This document shows positions 35,396-44,792 of a stretch of 64,000 bases of DNA, piece by piece. Position 1 is the stretch's first letter, and the number at the start of each line of letters is the position of its first letter. Position numbers and translations under genes: made by a program. The notes beneath the pieces were generated by a model. The model was not told the origin of the DNA. It did not search any database and worked only from the letters and a program-made list of their open reading frames with translations. This stretch comes from Devosia sp. XK-2. GTDB lineage: Bacteria; Pseudomonadota; Alphaproteobacteria; Rhizobiales; Devosiaceae. The stretch spans positions 888,501-952,500 of the forward strand of contig NZ_CP146608.1 of the NCBI RefSeq assembly GCF_037113415.1. The letters are read 5' to 3'.

Positions 35396-36463
35396 ATGCA
35401 AGGGATAGAGCTGTCTCGTCGCTTCTATGCAGATATCGTCGGGCCTTGGCTTGCCGAAGCCGCGCCGGGTCTGCCCCATGCCGCCGCGTTGATTGGCTAT
35501 GGCTCAGAACTGCTCGGCCTCGACGACGAGACCTCGCGAGACCACAATTGGGGGCCGCGGGTTCACATTATCCTCACACGGGAATTGTTCGACGCCCACG
35601 CTCGACGGCTGGTGGCCGAGTTTGCGCAGATAGTGCCCGAACGGTTTCTCGGTGAACCCATTGGTTGGAGGGGGCGCCCCCATCCGGCGGCAGATGGTCC
35701 GGAGGCGGCGGGTGACATCCGCCATGGCCTTGAGTGCCACACGCTCGAGGCCAAGCTTGAGGGGAGTTTTGCCACACGATCCGTTGACGAATTGACGCCC
35801 CGCCATTGGCTTGGTTTCGCCGAACAGAAACTGCTAGCCTTTACGGCGGGCTCGGTTTTCCGGGACGATGACGGACGGTTGGAGCAGGCCCGGCAGCGTC
35901 TCGCCTATTTTCCAGACGACGTTTGGTTCTACAAGATCGCCTGCCAGTGGCGACGCATCGCCGAGGAACAGGCATTTGTCGGCAGGGCGGGTCAGGCTGG
36001 CGATGATCTCGGCTCGCGCGTCATCGCGGCGCGGCTGGTCCGCGATGTCATGCGCATGGCATTCCTGATCGAGCGCCGCTACGCCCCCTATTCAAAATGG
36101 CTTGGCAGCCTGTTCTCGAGGCTGTCATTGTCGGGAGCGCTGACGCCTCATTTGCAGCGGGCCCTGCTGGCTGAGCACTGGGAGGGTCGTGGCGAGGCGC
36201 TGGCAAGTGCCTATCTCGAACTGGCGAAGCATCAGAATGCGCTCGGCATCGCACCCTTCGAAGCGATCGTGGGACACTATTTCGGTCGGCCTTTTGCCAC
36301 CATCAACGCAGACGACGCTGTCGCCAGCGCCGTGACCGCTATAGCCGATCCCCAGGTGCGAGCGCTGCCGGTGATAGGATCGCTCGATCAGGTCAGTGAT
36401 CTCACGCCGCTTCTCGAGGCTCCTGACCACTCTCAGCGGGCGATGCGCGCCATTCTTGGATAA
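35396..36463 (+). CDS. DUF4037-domain protein (nucleotidyltransferase-like fold)
   Basis: A 355-residue protein with an N-terminal nucleotidyltransferase-like signature: GYGSELLGLDDETSRDHNWG at residues 34-53. A mostly helical region with a C-terminal DUF4037 segment follows (about 130-230; WLGFAEQKLLAFTAGSVFRD). Possible metal ligands are the Asp residues of the first motif. It starts 35 bp after the halogenase with GGAGGG before the ATG, so the two are likely co-transcribed. The biological substrate is unknown; antibiotic-nucleotidyltransferase-like chemistry is a guess from the fold. Confidence 0.7.
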   Translation: MQGIELSRRFYADIVGPWLAEAAPGLPHAAALIGYGSELLGLDDETSRDHNWGPRVHIILTRELFDAHARRLVAEFAQIVPERFLGEPIGWRGRPHPAADGPEAAGDIRHGLECHTLEAKLEGSFATRSVDELTPRHWLGFAEQKLLAFTAGSVFRDDDGRLEQARQRLAYFPDDVWFYKIACQWRRIAEEQAFVGRAGQAGDDLGSRVIAARLVRDVMRMAFLIERRYAPYSKWLGSLFSRLSLSGALTPHLQRALLAEHWEGRGEALASAYLELAKHQNALGIAPFEAIVGHYFGRPFATINADDAVASAVTAIADPQVRALPVIGSLDQVSDLTPLLEAPDHSQRAMRAILG

Positions 36464-36469
36464 GTACCC

Positions 36470-37390
36470 TCAGGCGATCTTGTTTTCACGCATCTGACTG
36501 GGGGTCATGCCATAGGCTTTGCGGAAATGTTCGTAGAACTGGGTCTGGCTGGAAAAACCGGACTGGAACGCGATATTGGCAATGGCCAGATTGCTGTCGA
36601 ACAAGAGGCTGCGGGCGCGGATCAGCCGCATGCGGGTCACGAATTTCTGGATGGAGATGTGCATGACCTTGGTGAACAGATTGGTCGCATAATTGGGGTG
36701 CAGCCCAACCACATCGGCGATGTCTTCAACCGATAGCGGATCGGCAATATTTTCAACGATGTGCCGGACCATCCGCACCACATAGCGCACAGGCGTTGCC
36801 GTGCGGCTGCGGGCGCCCGATTTTTCCACCCAGGCAGGCAGCAGGGTCTCCCAGCCAGTTATGGCCGCACGGCGGAACATGGTACCAATCTCCGCTCGCA
36901 CCAGGTCGGAGCGCAGGGAATTGCCGCTGCGATAATCGCCATACCAGCGCTCGAGCGTTTCAAGGCCGATACAATCGGATGTGAGCTGGATGACGCCGCC
37001 GCCCATCAGCGTCTCTGTCAGTCGGCCCAGTTGCGGCATTTCAAGAAACGCGTCCATGGGCAGGTAGATGTTGAGCTGGCGCGCCTTGTCCACATCACGC
37101 AAACCGACGGTCTGATGCGGAATGCCGGCCCAGAAGGCGACCAGCCGATTGGCACCCACGGTCAAGGGCCCGCCGTCGAAGACATAGTCCATCGTGCCTT
37201 CCGTTAGCCAATTGAACTCGATATGGCCATGGCTGTGCGCTTCAGGCATGATCTGCGGCGGGAATGCACGGATGCCGAAGCGTCCAAAGGCCTTGCCCGA
37301 GGCATAAAAGCTGCGATCCGGCCGCGGCGTCGGGCGCGGTGCTTTCTCCCTTGTGCGCGCGGGGCGGCCCAGACTTTCTACAAGAGTCAT
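36470..37390 (-). CDS. AraC-family regulator divergent from the agp-like transporter
   Basis: A 306-residue regulator with an N-terminal cupin sugar-sensing domain (about 45-135; HSHGHIEFNWLTEGTMDYVF) and a C-terminal AraC DNA-binding domain (about 205-306; VEDIADVVGLHPNYATNLFTK and IANIAFQSGFSSQTQFYEHF). The layout is that of MelR-type regulators of alpha-galactoside genes. It is divergent from the binding-protein gene; the gap holds CCGGAAT (37415-37421) and ATTCCGG (37433-37439), a possible operator. An AgpT-like role is inferred from position. Confidence 0.85.
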   Translation of the reverse strand: MTLVESLGRPARTREKAPRPTPRPDRSFYASGKAFGRFGIRAFPPQIMPEAHSHGHIEFNWLTEGTMDYVFDGGPLTVGANRLVAFWAGIPHQTVGLRDVDKARQLNIYLPMDAFLEMPQLGRLTETLMGGGVIQLTSDCIGLETLERWYGDYRSGNSLRSDLVRAEIGTMFRRAAITGWETLLPAWVEKSGARSRTATPVRYVVRMVRHIVENIADPLSVEDIADVVGLHPNYATNLFTKVMHISIQKFVTRMRLIRARSLLFDSNLAIANIAFQSGFSSQTQFYEHFRKAYGMTPSQMRENKIA

Positions 37391-37556
37391 ACTTTTCCTG
37401 CAGTTCTTAGAAAACCGGAATTAGTCACTATCATTCCGGATTGCTTCGATTGCCGCAAGGGGTAGGGTTTGATCCTGCACGGAGGCATGGGTCGGATAGG
37501 AGAAACCGGCCCGGGGCATGATCGCCAATTTGCCACGTATGCAATGGGAGGTTCTA

Positions 37557-39644
37557 TTGAGAAAACATATCTATGCCCTTGGCGGGGCAGGACTTCTGCT
37601 GTCTGTGTCTATGGCGGCGGTGTTTGCGCAGACCGAGTGGACAACACCGCCCGATCCGCCGGAATTTTCGGCGCAGAGCGAACCCATTTTCGTGAGCGTA
37701 TCCGATATCCAGGAATATAAGGCGCTGCCCGAATATCACGAGCCCGACTTCGTCAAGGCTTTCGTGGATGCTGGCGAGCTGCCCCCGGTTGCCGAACGCT
37801 TGCCCAAGGAACCGCTGGTTTTCAAGACTGGCAATATGCCCGACGGGGTCGGTGTCTATGGTGACACCATGCGCCACGTGATCGGCGGCCGCCCCGACGG
37901 CTGGAACTATATCGGCGGTGCCATCCAGGGCTGGGGCGGCATCGATATCGGCATGTATGAATGCCTGACCCGTACCGGACCGCTGTTCCAGGTCGAAGCC
38001 GACGAACTCGAGCCGCTGCCGAACCTGGCCAAGAGCTGGGAATGGTCTGAAGACGGCCACGAACTGACCATGCACCTGATCGAGGGCGCGAAGTGGTCCG
38101 ATGGCGAGCCATTCGACGCTGACGACGTGATGTTCTACTGGGAAGACAACGTGCTCGACAGCAATGTCGCACCGACCGGTGGCGCAACGCCTGAGGGCTT
38201 TGGCGAGGGCACCACGCTCGAAAAGATCGACGCCTATACGATCAAATGGACCTTCAAGGAGGTCCGGCCGACCCAGTATCTCTACGCCATGGCCTATGGT
38301 TCGTTCTGCCCTGGCCCGTCGCATCTGCTCAAGCCGGAACACCCCAAATACAATCCGGACAATACCTATGAAGACTACAAGAACGCCTTTACGCCGGAAT
38401 TCCTGAACTTCCCGGTCATGGGCGCCTGGGTACCGGTCGAATACCGTCCCGATGACGTGATCGTGCTGCGCCGCAACCCCTACTATTGGAAGGTCGACGA
38501 GGCCGGCAATCAGTTGCCTTATCTGAACGAGGTTAGCTATCGCTTGTCCACCTGGTCCGACCGCGACGTGCAGACGGTCGCCGGTACGGCGGACTTCTCG
38601 AACCTCGAGCAGCCGGAAAATTTCGTGGAATCGCTGCGCCGTTCGGCTGAGGATTCCGCCCCCGCGCGCCTGCAGTTCGGCGCCCGAACCATCGGCTATT
38701 CGCTCTATCCGAACCTCTCCGGCAATGGCTGGGGCGAACCGAACGAACTGAGCCAGGCCATCCGCGACCTCAATCGCAATCTGGATTTCCGCAAGGCCGT
38801 CACTTATGCGCTGGACCGCCAGAGCCTGGGTGAATCGCTCGTCAAGGGGCCGTTTACCACCCCCTATCCGGGTGGCCTCTATGCCGGCACCAGTTTCTAC
38901 GACAAGGACTCCACGGCCTATTTCCCCCACTCCATGGAAACCGCCAAGGATTATCTCGCCAAGGCCGGTCTTGAGGATACGGATGGGAATGGCGTTGTGA
39001 ACTTCCCCGAAGGCGTTGCCGGCGGACAGGATGTTCAGGTCACCATGTTGGTCAATGCCGACTACACCACCGACAAGAGTCTGGCCGAAGGCGTGCAGGC
39101 GCAAATGGAGCAGCTCGGCATTCGCGTCGTGCTCGACACGGTCAGCGGCAACGCTCTGGCCGAGTACCAGCAGGGCGGCAAGTTCGACTGGGCTGTGCTG
39201 CGCAATGGTTCCGACCTGGTCTCGGTGGTGCAGGGCACTTCGGGCCTGGCGCCGGTTGGTCCGCGCACCGCGTTCTCGCACCGCGCCGGTACCGATGGCA
39301 CGCTCGACCTGATGCCGTTTGAACAGGAGATGGTGGACACCATCAACCAGTTCATCGCCAGTTCGGACAATGCCGAGCGCGCCGAGCTGATGAAGAAATA
39401 TCAGCAGCTCTACACGCAGAACCTCTACGGCATCGGCCTGACCCAGTATCCGGGTGCTCTGCTGATCAACAAGCGCTTTGACAATATCCCTGCCGGCGCT
39501 CCGATCTTCCAGTTCAACTGGGCCGAGGACAATATCATCCGCGAGCGCGTCTTCGTCCCCGCCGAAGATCAGTCCAATTACGAGCTGCATCCCAATACCC
39601 TGCCCAATACACCGGGCGTGGGCAATGGACCCATCTCCAAGTAA
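37557..39644 (+). CDS. agpA: ABC transporter substrate-binding protein, AgpA-like (SBP family 5)
   Basis: A 695-residue periplasmic protein, much longer than ordinary dipeptide-binding proteins and close in size to the S. meliloti alpha-galactoside-binding protein AgpA. A Sec signal (RKHIYALGGAGLLLSVSMAA then AVFAQ) precedes the mature start, and SBP-5 sequence lies at GHELTMHLIEGAKWSDGEPF (about 175). TTG 37557 is chosen as start because GGGAGG lies 5 bp before it and it opens directly into the signal peptide; ATG 37518 would add an unneeded polar leader. The nearby GH4 enzyme supports sugar rather than peptide as cargo. Confidence 0.82.
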   Translation: MRKHIYALGGAGLLLSVSMAAVFAQTEWTTPPDPPEFSAQSEPIFVSVSDIQEYKALPEYHEPDFVKAFVDAGELPPVAERLPKEPLVFKTGNMPDGVGVYGDTMRHVIGGRPDGWNYIGGAIQGWGGIDIGMYECLTRTGPLFQVEADELEPLPNLAKSWEWSEDGHELTMHLIEGAKWSDGEPFDADDVMFYWEDNVLDSNVAPTGGATPEGFGEGTTLEKIDAYTIKWTFKEVRPTQYLYAMAYGSFCPGPSHLLKPEHPKYNPDNTYEDYKNAFTPEFLNFPVMGAWVPVEYRPDDVIVLRRNPYYWKVDEAGNQLPYLNEVSYRLSTWSDRDVQTVAGTADFSNLEQPENFVESLRRSAEDSAPARLQFGARTIGYSLYPNLSGNGWGEPNELSQAIRDLNRNLDFRKAVTYALDRQSLGESLVKGPFTTPYPGGLYAGTSFYDKDSTAYFPHSMETAKDYLAKAGLEDTDGNGVVNFPEGVAGGQDVQVTMLVNADYTTDKSLAEGVQAQMEQLGIRVVLDTVSGNALAEYQQGGKFDWAVLRNGSDLVSVVQGTSGLAPVGPRTAFSHRAGTDGTLDLMPFEQEMVDTINQFIASSDNAERAELMKKYQQLYTQNLYGIGLTQYPGALLINKRFDNIPAGAPIFQFNWAEDNIIRERVFVPAEDQSNYELHPNTLPNTPGVGNGPISK

Positions 39645-39719
39645 GCCTTGGCAAGTCACGTCCGGCGGCACCCTGCCGCCGGACACCACCAAATTTAGTG
39701 TCGATTTGAAGAGAGTGTG

Positions 39720-40733
39720 ATGCTGCGCTTCCTTGCCTTCCGGATCCTGGGGGCCATCCCCATCCTTATACTGCTCAGCATTGTCACGTTCCTCATCATC
39801 CAGGCGCCCCCGGGCGATTATGGCGACTACATCCGGACCATGGCGATCAACCGCACCGGCGCGACCGCCGAGCAGGCCGAAGCCATGGCGCGCGTCTATC
39901 GCGAGGCCAATGGCCTCAACGATCCGCTGATCGTTCAATATTTCCGCTGGATTACAGGCATCGTCACCCGCTTCGATTTCGGGCAGTCGCTGTTTTACAA
40001 CAAGCCTGTCGGCGACGTGGTGATCGAACGCCTGCCGCGCACGATCCTGCTGGCGCTCACCTGCCACATCCTGGCCTCGATCATCGGCATCAGCCTGGGT
40101 ATCCTGGCGGCTACGCGTCAATATAGCTGGACCGATACGGTCCTGGGCTTCATTTCCTTCATGGGCATGACGATCCCGCGCTTCCTTTTGGCGATCATCA
40201 TTCTCTACGTCCTGGTATTCCGCCTGGGTGCCAACGAAATCGGCAGCTTCAATTCGGCCTATTGGGGTGGACAGCCCTGGGGCTGGGGGCGGTTCGTCGA
40301 CCTGGTTGCCCATGTCTGGCCGGTGGTTTTCGTCGCCACGGTGGGTGGCCTGGCCTATAATATGCGCGTGATGCGGGCCAATCTGCTCGATGTGCTCAAC
40401 AGCCAGTATATCGAAACGGCGCGGGCCAAGGGTCTGCCGGAAAGCGCCGTGATTATGCGTCACGCCGTGCCCAATGCCCTGCATCCCCTGGTGGCCTATC
40501 AGGGCGTGGTTCTGCCCTACATGCTGACCGGTGAAATCGAAGTGGCCATCGTCTTCGGCCTGGCCACTGTCGGCCCCGCAATCGTGGGCTCGATGAGTGT
40601 GGGCGACGTCTGGGTGACGGCGACCTTCGTCATGGTGCTCGCCGTGACCCTGATCATCGGCAATATCATATCCGACGTGCTGCTCGCGCTGCTCGATCCA
40701 AGGATCCGTCTGGGCGGGGAGAAGGCAAATTGA
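39720..40733 (+). CDS. ABC transporter permease (AgpB-like, DppB family)
   Basis: A 337-residue permease with an N-terminal helix, a periplasmic segment (DYIRTMAINRTGATAEQAEAMAR) and the cytoplasmic loop ETARAKGLPESAVIMRHAVPN near residue 222. It follows the binding-protein gene by 75 bp. ATG 39720 is placed after AAGAGAG; the GTG one codon earlier is a possible alternative. The stop overlaps the next start (TTGA). Confidence 0.9.
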   Translation: MLRFLAFRILGAIPILILLSIVTFLIIQAPPGDYGDYIRTMAINRTGATAEQAEAMARVYREANGLNDPLIVQYFRWITGIVTRFDFGQSLFYNKPVGDVVIERLPRTILLALTCHILASIIGISLGILAATRQYSWTDTVLGFISFMGMTIPRFLLAIIILYVLVFRLGANEIGSFNSAYWGGQPWGWGRFVDLVAHVWPVVFVATVGGLAYNMRVMRANLLDVLNSQYIETARAKGLPESAVIMRHAVPNALHPLVAYQGVVLPYMLTGEIEVAIVFGLATVGPAIVGSMSVGDVWVTATFVMVLAVTLIIGNIISDVLLALLDPRIRLGGEKAN

Positions 40734-41926
40734 CTCATTCGAATGACCCTAAATCCGGTACGTCCATTCCCCTGCCGCCCGATGCCGCCGGCCCGATGCC
40801 GACACCGGCCGAAGAGGCTGCGCCAAGCCAGGCGCAGACCCGCTGGGGCAATTCGGACGAAGGATATCTGGCGCTGGTATGGCGTCGTTTCAGGCGTTCC
40901 ACTATCGGCATGACCGGTTTCGTCCTGGTCCTGCTACTGCTGATCGTCGCTGTGTTTGCAGACTTCTTTGCGCCGCAGGATCCGAAGGCCGCCGATATCG
41001 GTTTCGCGCCGCCCGACCAGGTCAGCTTCTTTCGGGGCGATGGCAGCTTTTCTCCGATCCCGGTCGTCTTCCCGATTGCCGAGGGTGGCGAACTGGACCC
41101 GATCACGTTCCAGCCTTTGGTCGGCCCCGACTACGATAATCCCACCGAGCTGGGTTTCTTCGTTCGCGGCTATCAATACCGGCTGCTCTGGCTGATCCCG
41201 TCCGATATCCACTTCTTTGGGCCGGTAGACCCTGAGCGCACCGCGCACTTCCTGGGAACCGACAAGTTCGGCCGCGATATTCTCTCGCGTGGCCTGGTCG
41301 GCTCGCGCATCACCCTGACGATCGCCCTGGTGGTCGTGACCATCACCACGATCGTGGGCACGCTGGTTGGCATTACGTCGGGCTATATCGGGGGCGCGCT
41401 TGACGCCTGGGTGCAGCGGGTGGTGGAATTCATTCTGATGTTCCCGCAATTGCCGCTCTATCTGGCCCTGACCACGCTTATTCCAGCGACGGCACCGTCC
41501 AATGTTTTCATTGCCTTTGTCATCGGGGTGATTGCGGCGCTCGGCTGGGCGCAGTTGAGCCGCGAGGTGCGGTCGAAAACACTATCGTTGGCCCGCATCG
41601 ACTATGTCCGGGCCGCAATCGCGGTGGGCGCGTCCGACGGGCGGATCATCACGCGGCATATCCTGCCCAACGTGCTCAGCCACATCATCGTCGCGGTGAC
41701 CCTGGCAATCCCTTCGGTCGTCTTGCTCGAGAGCTTCCTGGGTTTCCTCGGTTTTGCCGTGAAGCCACCGCTGATCTCGTGGGGGCTGATGCTGCAGGAC
41801 ACCTCGTCCTATTCGGTGATCGGGTCCTATCCCTGGATCTTGTCGCCGGTGATCTTCGTGCTCATCACCGTCTTTGCCTTCAACGCGCTGGGCGACGGCC
41901 TGCGCGATGCTGTCGACCCCTATTGA
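40730..41926 (+). CDS. ABC transporter permease (AgpC-like, DppC family) with large periplasmic insert
   Basis: A 398-residue permease. A Pro-rich cytoplasmic tail (about 1-45) and helix 1 (about 60-80) are followed by about 95 extra residues before the core restarts at HFLGTDKFGRDILSRGLVGS. The EAA-type loop VRAAIAVGASDGRIITRHILP follows. The insert is not obviously similar to the one in the OppC-like protein at 19443-20615. The start is TTG, overlapping the previous stop and preceded by GGGGAGAAGG. Confidence 0.88.
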   Translation: MTHSNDPKSGTSIPLPPDAAGPMPTPAEEAAPSQAQTRWGNSDEGYLALVWRRFRRSTIGMTGFVLVLLLLIVAVFADFFAPQDPKAADIGFAPPDQVSFFRGDGSFSPIPVVFPIAEGGELDPITFQPLVGPDYDNPTELGFFVRGYQYRLLWLIPSDIHFFGPVDPERTAHFLGTDKFGRDILSRGLVGSRITLTIALVVVTITTIVGTLVGITSGYIGGALDAWVQRVVEFILMFPQLPLYLALTTLIPATAPSNVFIAFVIGVIAALGWAQLSREVRSKTLSLARIDYVRAAIAVGASDGRIITRHILPNVLSHIIVAVTLAIPSVVLLESFLGFLGFAVKPPLISWGLMLQDTSSYSVIGSYPWILSPVIFVLITVFAFNALGDGLRDAVDPY

Positions 41927-41936
41927 GGACATGGCC

Positions 41937-43601
41937 ATGACCGACAAGAATCTGGCGCCGGCCGAACGGTTCGATCTGGGCACGCATGGGCGAGATCTTA
42001 TCCTGGACGCCCGCAATGTGGCTGTCGACTTCAAGGTGGAAGGCGGCGTGGTTCACGCCGTGCGCGACGTCTCCTTCCAGCTTCATAAAGGCGAGACCAT
42101 CGCTCTGGTGGGGGAAAGTGGCTCGGGCAAATCGGTCACCGCCCGCACGCTCATGCGTCTGCTCACCAAGCGGGCGACAATTCTGCCGGGCACGGAAATC
42201 ACCCTTAAGGGGCGAGACATTGTGGCGGCCGAAGAGCGCGAAATGCGCAAACTGCGCGGCAACGACATCGCCATGATTTTCCAGGAGCCGATGAGTTCGC
42301 TCAATCCGGTCTATACGATCGGCCAACAGATTTGCGAGATCATCCACCTGCACAATAGGGTGTCTCGCGCCGAGGCCATGGACCGGGCCGAACAGCTATT
42401 GGCGGAGGTGCAAATTCCCGAGCCGCGGGCGCGTCTGCATAATTACCCCCACCAGCTTTCCGGCGGCCAAAGACAGCGGGTGATGATCGCTATGGCCCTG
42501 GCCAATCGGCCCGAAGTGCTCATTGCCGACGAGCCGACGACCGCACTGGACGTGACGGTGCAGGCGCAGATCCTCAATCTCATCAAGGACCTCAAGGACA
42601 AATACGGCATGGCGGTGATTTTGATCACCCATGACCTGACGATCGTCCGGCAGTTCTCCGACTATGTCTATGTCATGCAGAATGGGCAGGTCCAGGAACA
42701 CAATGAGACCGAAGCCCTCTTTGCCAATCCGCAACATGCTTATACGAAACACCTGCTGGCATCGGAACCCAAGGGGACGGCGCTGCCCCTCGAAGAGGGC
42801 GCGCATGATACCGTGCTCGAAGGGCGCAATGTCAAAGTGAGCTTCACGCTCAAGCGCGGTGGTTTCTTCAAACCCGATTTCTTCGAACTCAAGGCCGTCG
42901 ACGACCTCAATATCAGCCTGATGCGCCACGAGACGCTAGGCATTGTGGGGGAAAGCGGCTCGGGCAAGACCACCTTCGGCCAGGCGCTGATCCGCCTGAT
43001 CGGCAATCAGGGCGGCGAAATCCTGTTTGATGGGGAGCGCATCGACACCAAGGATCGCAAGGCCATGCGGCCGCTTCGCAGCCGTATGCAGATTGTTTTC
43101 CAGGATCCGTTTGCCAGCCTCAATCCGCGCATGTCGGTGCGGCAAATCATCGAGGAGGGCCTGATCGTCAACGGTATCGGCGCCAATACGCGAGAACGCG
43201 TGGAGCGCGTCCGCCAGGCGCTGCGCGATTCCGGTCTGCCCGATCGAATACTCAACCGCTTCCCGCACGAGTTCTCCGGCGGGCAGCGCCAACGTATCGC
43301 CATTGCCCGGGCCATTGCGCTCGAGCCTGAATTCATTCTGCTCGATGAACCGACCTCGGCCCTGGACCTTTCCGTGCAGGCCCAGATCATCGACCTCTTG
43401 CGCAAGCTGCAGGATGAAAAGGGGCTGAGCTATCTCTTCATCAGCCATGACCTCAAAGTGGTGCGCGCTCTCTGCCACCGCGTCATGGTGATGCAGCACG
43501 GCAAGATCGTGGAGCAGGGGCCCGTCAGCGATGTGCTGGTCAACCCGCAGACGGACTACACCCGCCGGCTGGTTCGAGCCGCGTTCGAGATCGCGGCCTG
43601 A
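41937..43601 (+). CDS. Fused double ATPase of a peptide-type ABC transporter (DppD-DppF fusion)
   Basis: A 554-residue protein that joins the two ATPases normally made as separate subunits. The first domain (about 20-275) has [16 protein letters not shown] and [14 protein letters not shown]. The second (about 295-550) has [17 protein letters not shown] and [13 protein letters not shown]. Both sets look catalytically intact. Of two nearby ATGs, 41937 is better spaced from GAGG. It ends the agp-like operon. Such fusions are seen in E. coli YejF and GsiA. Confidence 0.93.
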   Translation: MTDKNLAPAERFDLGTHGRDLILDARNVAVDFKVEGGVVHAVRDVSFQLHKGETIALVGESGSGKSVTARTLMRLLTKRATILPGTEITLKGRDIVAAEEREMRKLRGNDIAMIFQEPMSSLNPVYTIGQQICEIIHLHNRVSRAEAMDRAEQLLAEVQIPEPRARLHNYPHQLSGGQRQRVMIAMALANRPEVLIADEPTTALDVTVQAQILNLIKDLKDKYGMAVILITHDLTIVRQFSDYVYVMQNGQVQEHNETEALFANPQHAYTKHLLASEPKGTALPLEEGAHDTVLEGRNVKVSFTLKRGGFFKPDFFELKAVDDLNISLMRHETLGIVGESGSGKTTFGQALIRLIGNQGGEILFDGERIDTKDRKAMRPLRSRMQIVFQDPFASLNPRMSVRQIIEEGLIVNGIGANTRERVERVRQALRDSGLPDRILNRFPHEFSGGQRQRIAIARAIALEPEFILLDEPTSALDLSVQAQIIDLLRKLQDEKGLSYLFISHDLKVVRALCHRVMVMQHGKIVEQGPVSDVLVNPQTDYTRRLVRAAFEIAA

Positions 43602-43625
43602 GGTGCCGGTGACGGGATCGGGCGC

Positions 43626-43730
43626 TTAGCGCATTTCACCGTTTCGTTGAAACGGTGAAATGCGCTAATTCATTGTTTCGTCGCGTTTCCGAACCGCAAA
43701 ACCGTGGCACTTTTGCTGGAAGCGCTCTAG
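43626..43730. repeat. Intergenic repeat with a 20-bp perfect hairpin
   Basis: A perfect 20-bp inverted repeat (43626-43645 with 43649-43668, 3-nt loop) is followed by about 60 bp ending CACTTTTGCTGGAAGCGCTC just beside the stop of the convergent ATPase gene. The second half matches in style a dispersed intergenic repeat familiar from Rhizobiales genomes. The hairpin could also serve as a two-way terminator for the convergent operons. Confidence 0.7.
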
Positions 43731-44782
43731 CGCAGCGCTCGGCCCGTCTCGTCGAACAGGTGGACGGCGTCAGGCGGCACCTTGATGTGGATGGCATCGT
43801 GCAGATGCAGGTCCGGCGCGCCATCGAGCTTGAGCGTGATCGTTTCCCCGCCCGACAGCTCGATATAGGCCAGGGCATATTCGCCAAACTGCTCGATCAC
43901 GGTGAGCGTGCCGCTGATATCGGCCGTCTCCGCATTGGCCAGTTCCAGATGTTCGGGGCGCACGCCGAGCGTTTTGGCGCGGGCCAGCTCGGCGTGGCGA
44001 ATAGCCAGCAATTTCTTGTCAGGCAGCATAACGCCGTCTGCGGTCGGCGTTACATCGACAAAGTTCATGCGCTGGCTGGCGATGAAGCCGGCAACGAAGG
44101 TGTTGACCGGCTCGCGATAGAGTTCGAGCGGCGTGCCGACCTGCTCGATCTTGCCGGCATTGAGGACCACGATCCGGTCTGCCAGGGTCATGGCTTCGAC
44201 CTGGTCATGGGTGACGTAGATCATGGTGGCGTCGAGCGTGTCATGCAGCTTGGCGATCTCGACGCGGGTCTGGGCACGCAAGGCAGCGTCGAGATTGGAC
44301 AGTGGCTCGTCGAACAGGAAGACCTTGGGGTCGCGCACAATGGCCCGGCCGATGGCCACGCGCTGGCGCTGGCCACCTGACAGCGCCTTGGGCATGCGAT
44401 CAAGATAAGGTTCGATCTGCAGGATGCGGGCTGCTTCGCGCACGCGCTGGTCGACCTCGGCCTTCGGCGTCTTGGCCAGTTTGAGGCCGAAGGCCATGTT
44501 CTCATAGACGCTCATATGCGGGTAAAGCGCATAGGATTGGAACACCATGGCAATGCCGCGCTGCGGGGAGGGGACGTCATTGACCACCCGTCCGCCAATG
44601 CTGACCTCGCCCCCGGTAATGGGTTCGAGCCCGGCGATCATCCGCAACAGGGTTGACTTGCCGCAACCCGAGGGGCCGACAAAGACCACGAATTCACCCG
44701 ACTTGATATCGAGATCGACCCCATGGACCACTTCGAGCGCGCCATAGGATTTGCGGACACCCCTGAGGTTCACATCGGACAT
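43727..44782 (-). CDS. Carbohydrate ABC transporter ATPase (UgpC/MsmK type)
   Basis: A 351-residue ATPase of CUT1 sugar importers. Walker A GPSGCGKST lies near residues 37-45, the signature is LSGGQRQR and Walker B VFLFDEPLSNLDAALR. A TOBE/regulatory domain (about 240-351) includes GVRPEHLEL. It is the last gene of the mannoside operon, 10 bp after the alpha-mannosidase. Proteins of this type often serve several transporters. Confidence 0.93.
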   Translation of the reverse strand: MSDVNLRGVRKSYGALEVVHGVDLDIKSGEFVVFVGPSGCGKSTLLRMIAGLEPITGGEVSIGGRVVNDVPSPQRGIAMVFQSYALYPHMSVYENMAFGLKLAKTPKAEVDQRVREAARILQIEPYLDRMPKALSGGQRQRVAIGRAIVRDPKVFLFDEPLSNLDAALRAQTRVEIAKLHDTLDATMIYVTHDQVEAMTLADRIVVLNAGKIEQVGTPLELYREPVNTFVAGFIASQRMNFVDVTPTADGVMLPDKKLLAIRHAELARAKTLGVRPEHLELANAETADISGTLTVIEQFGEYALAYIELSGGETITLKLDGAPDLHLHDAIHIKVPPDAVHLFDETGRALR

Positions 44783-44792
44783 TTGCTTCTCC

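Noticed and set aside
37554..40484. Open frame of 976 codons on the minus strand across the agpA- and agpB-like genes
   Set aside because: It lies wholly antisense to two well-supported genes, has low-complexity His/Asp/Gly-rich content typical of GC-rich shadow frames and no family motif.
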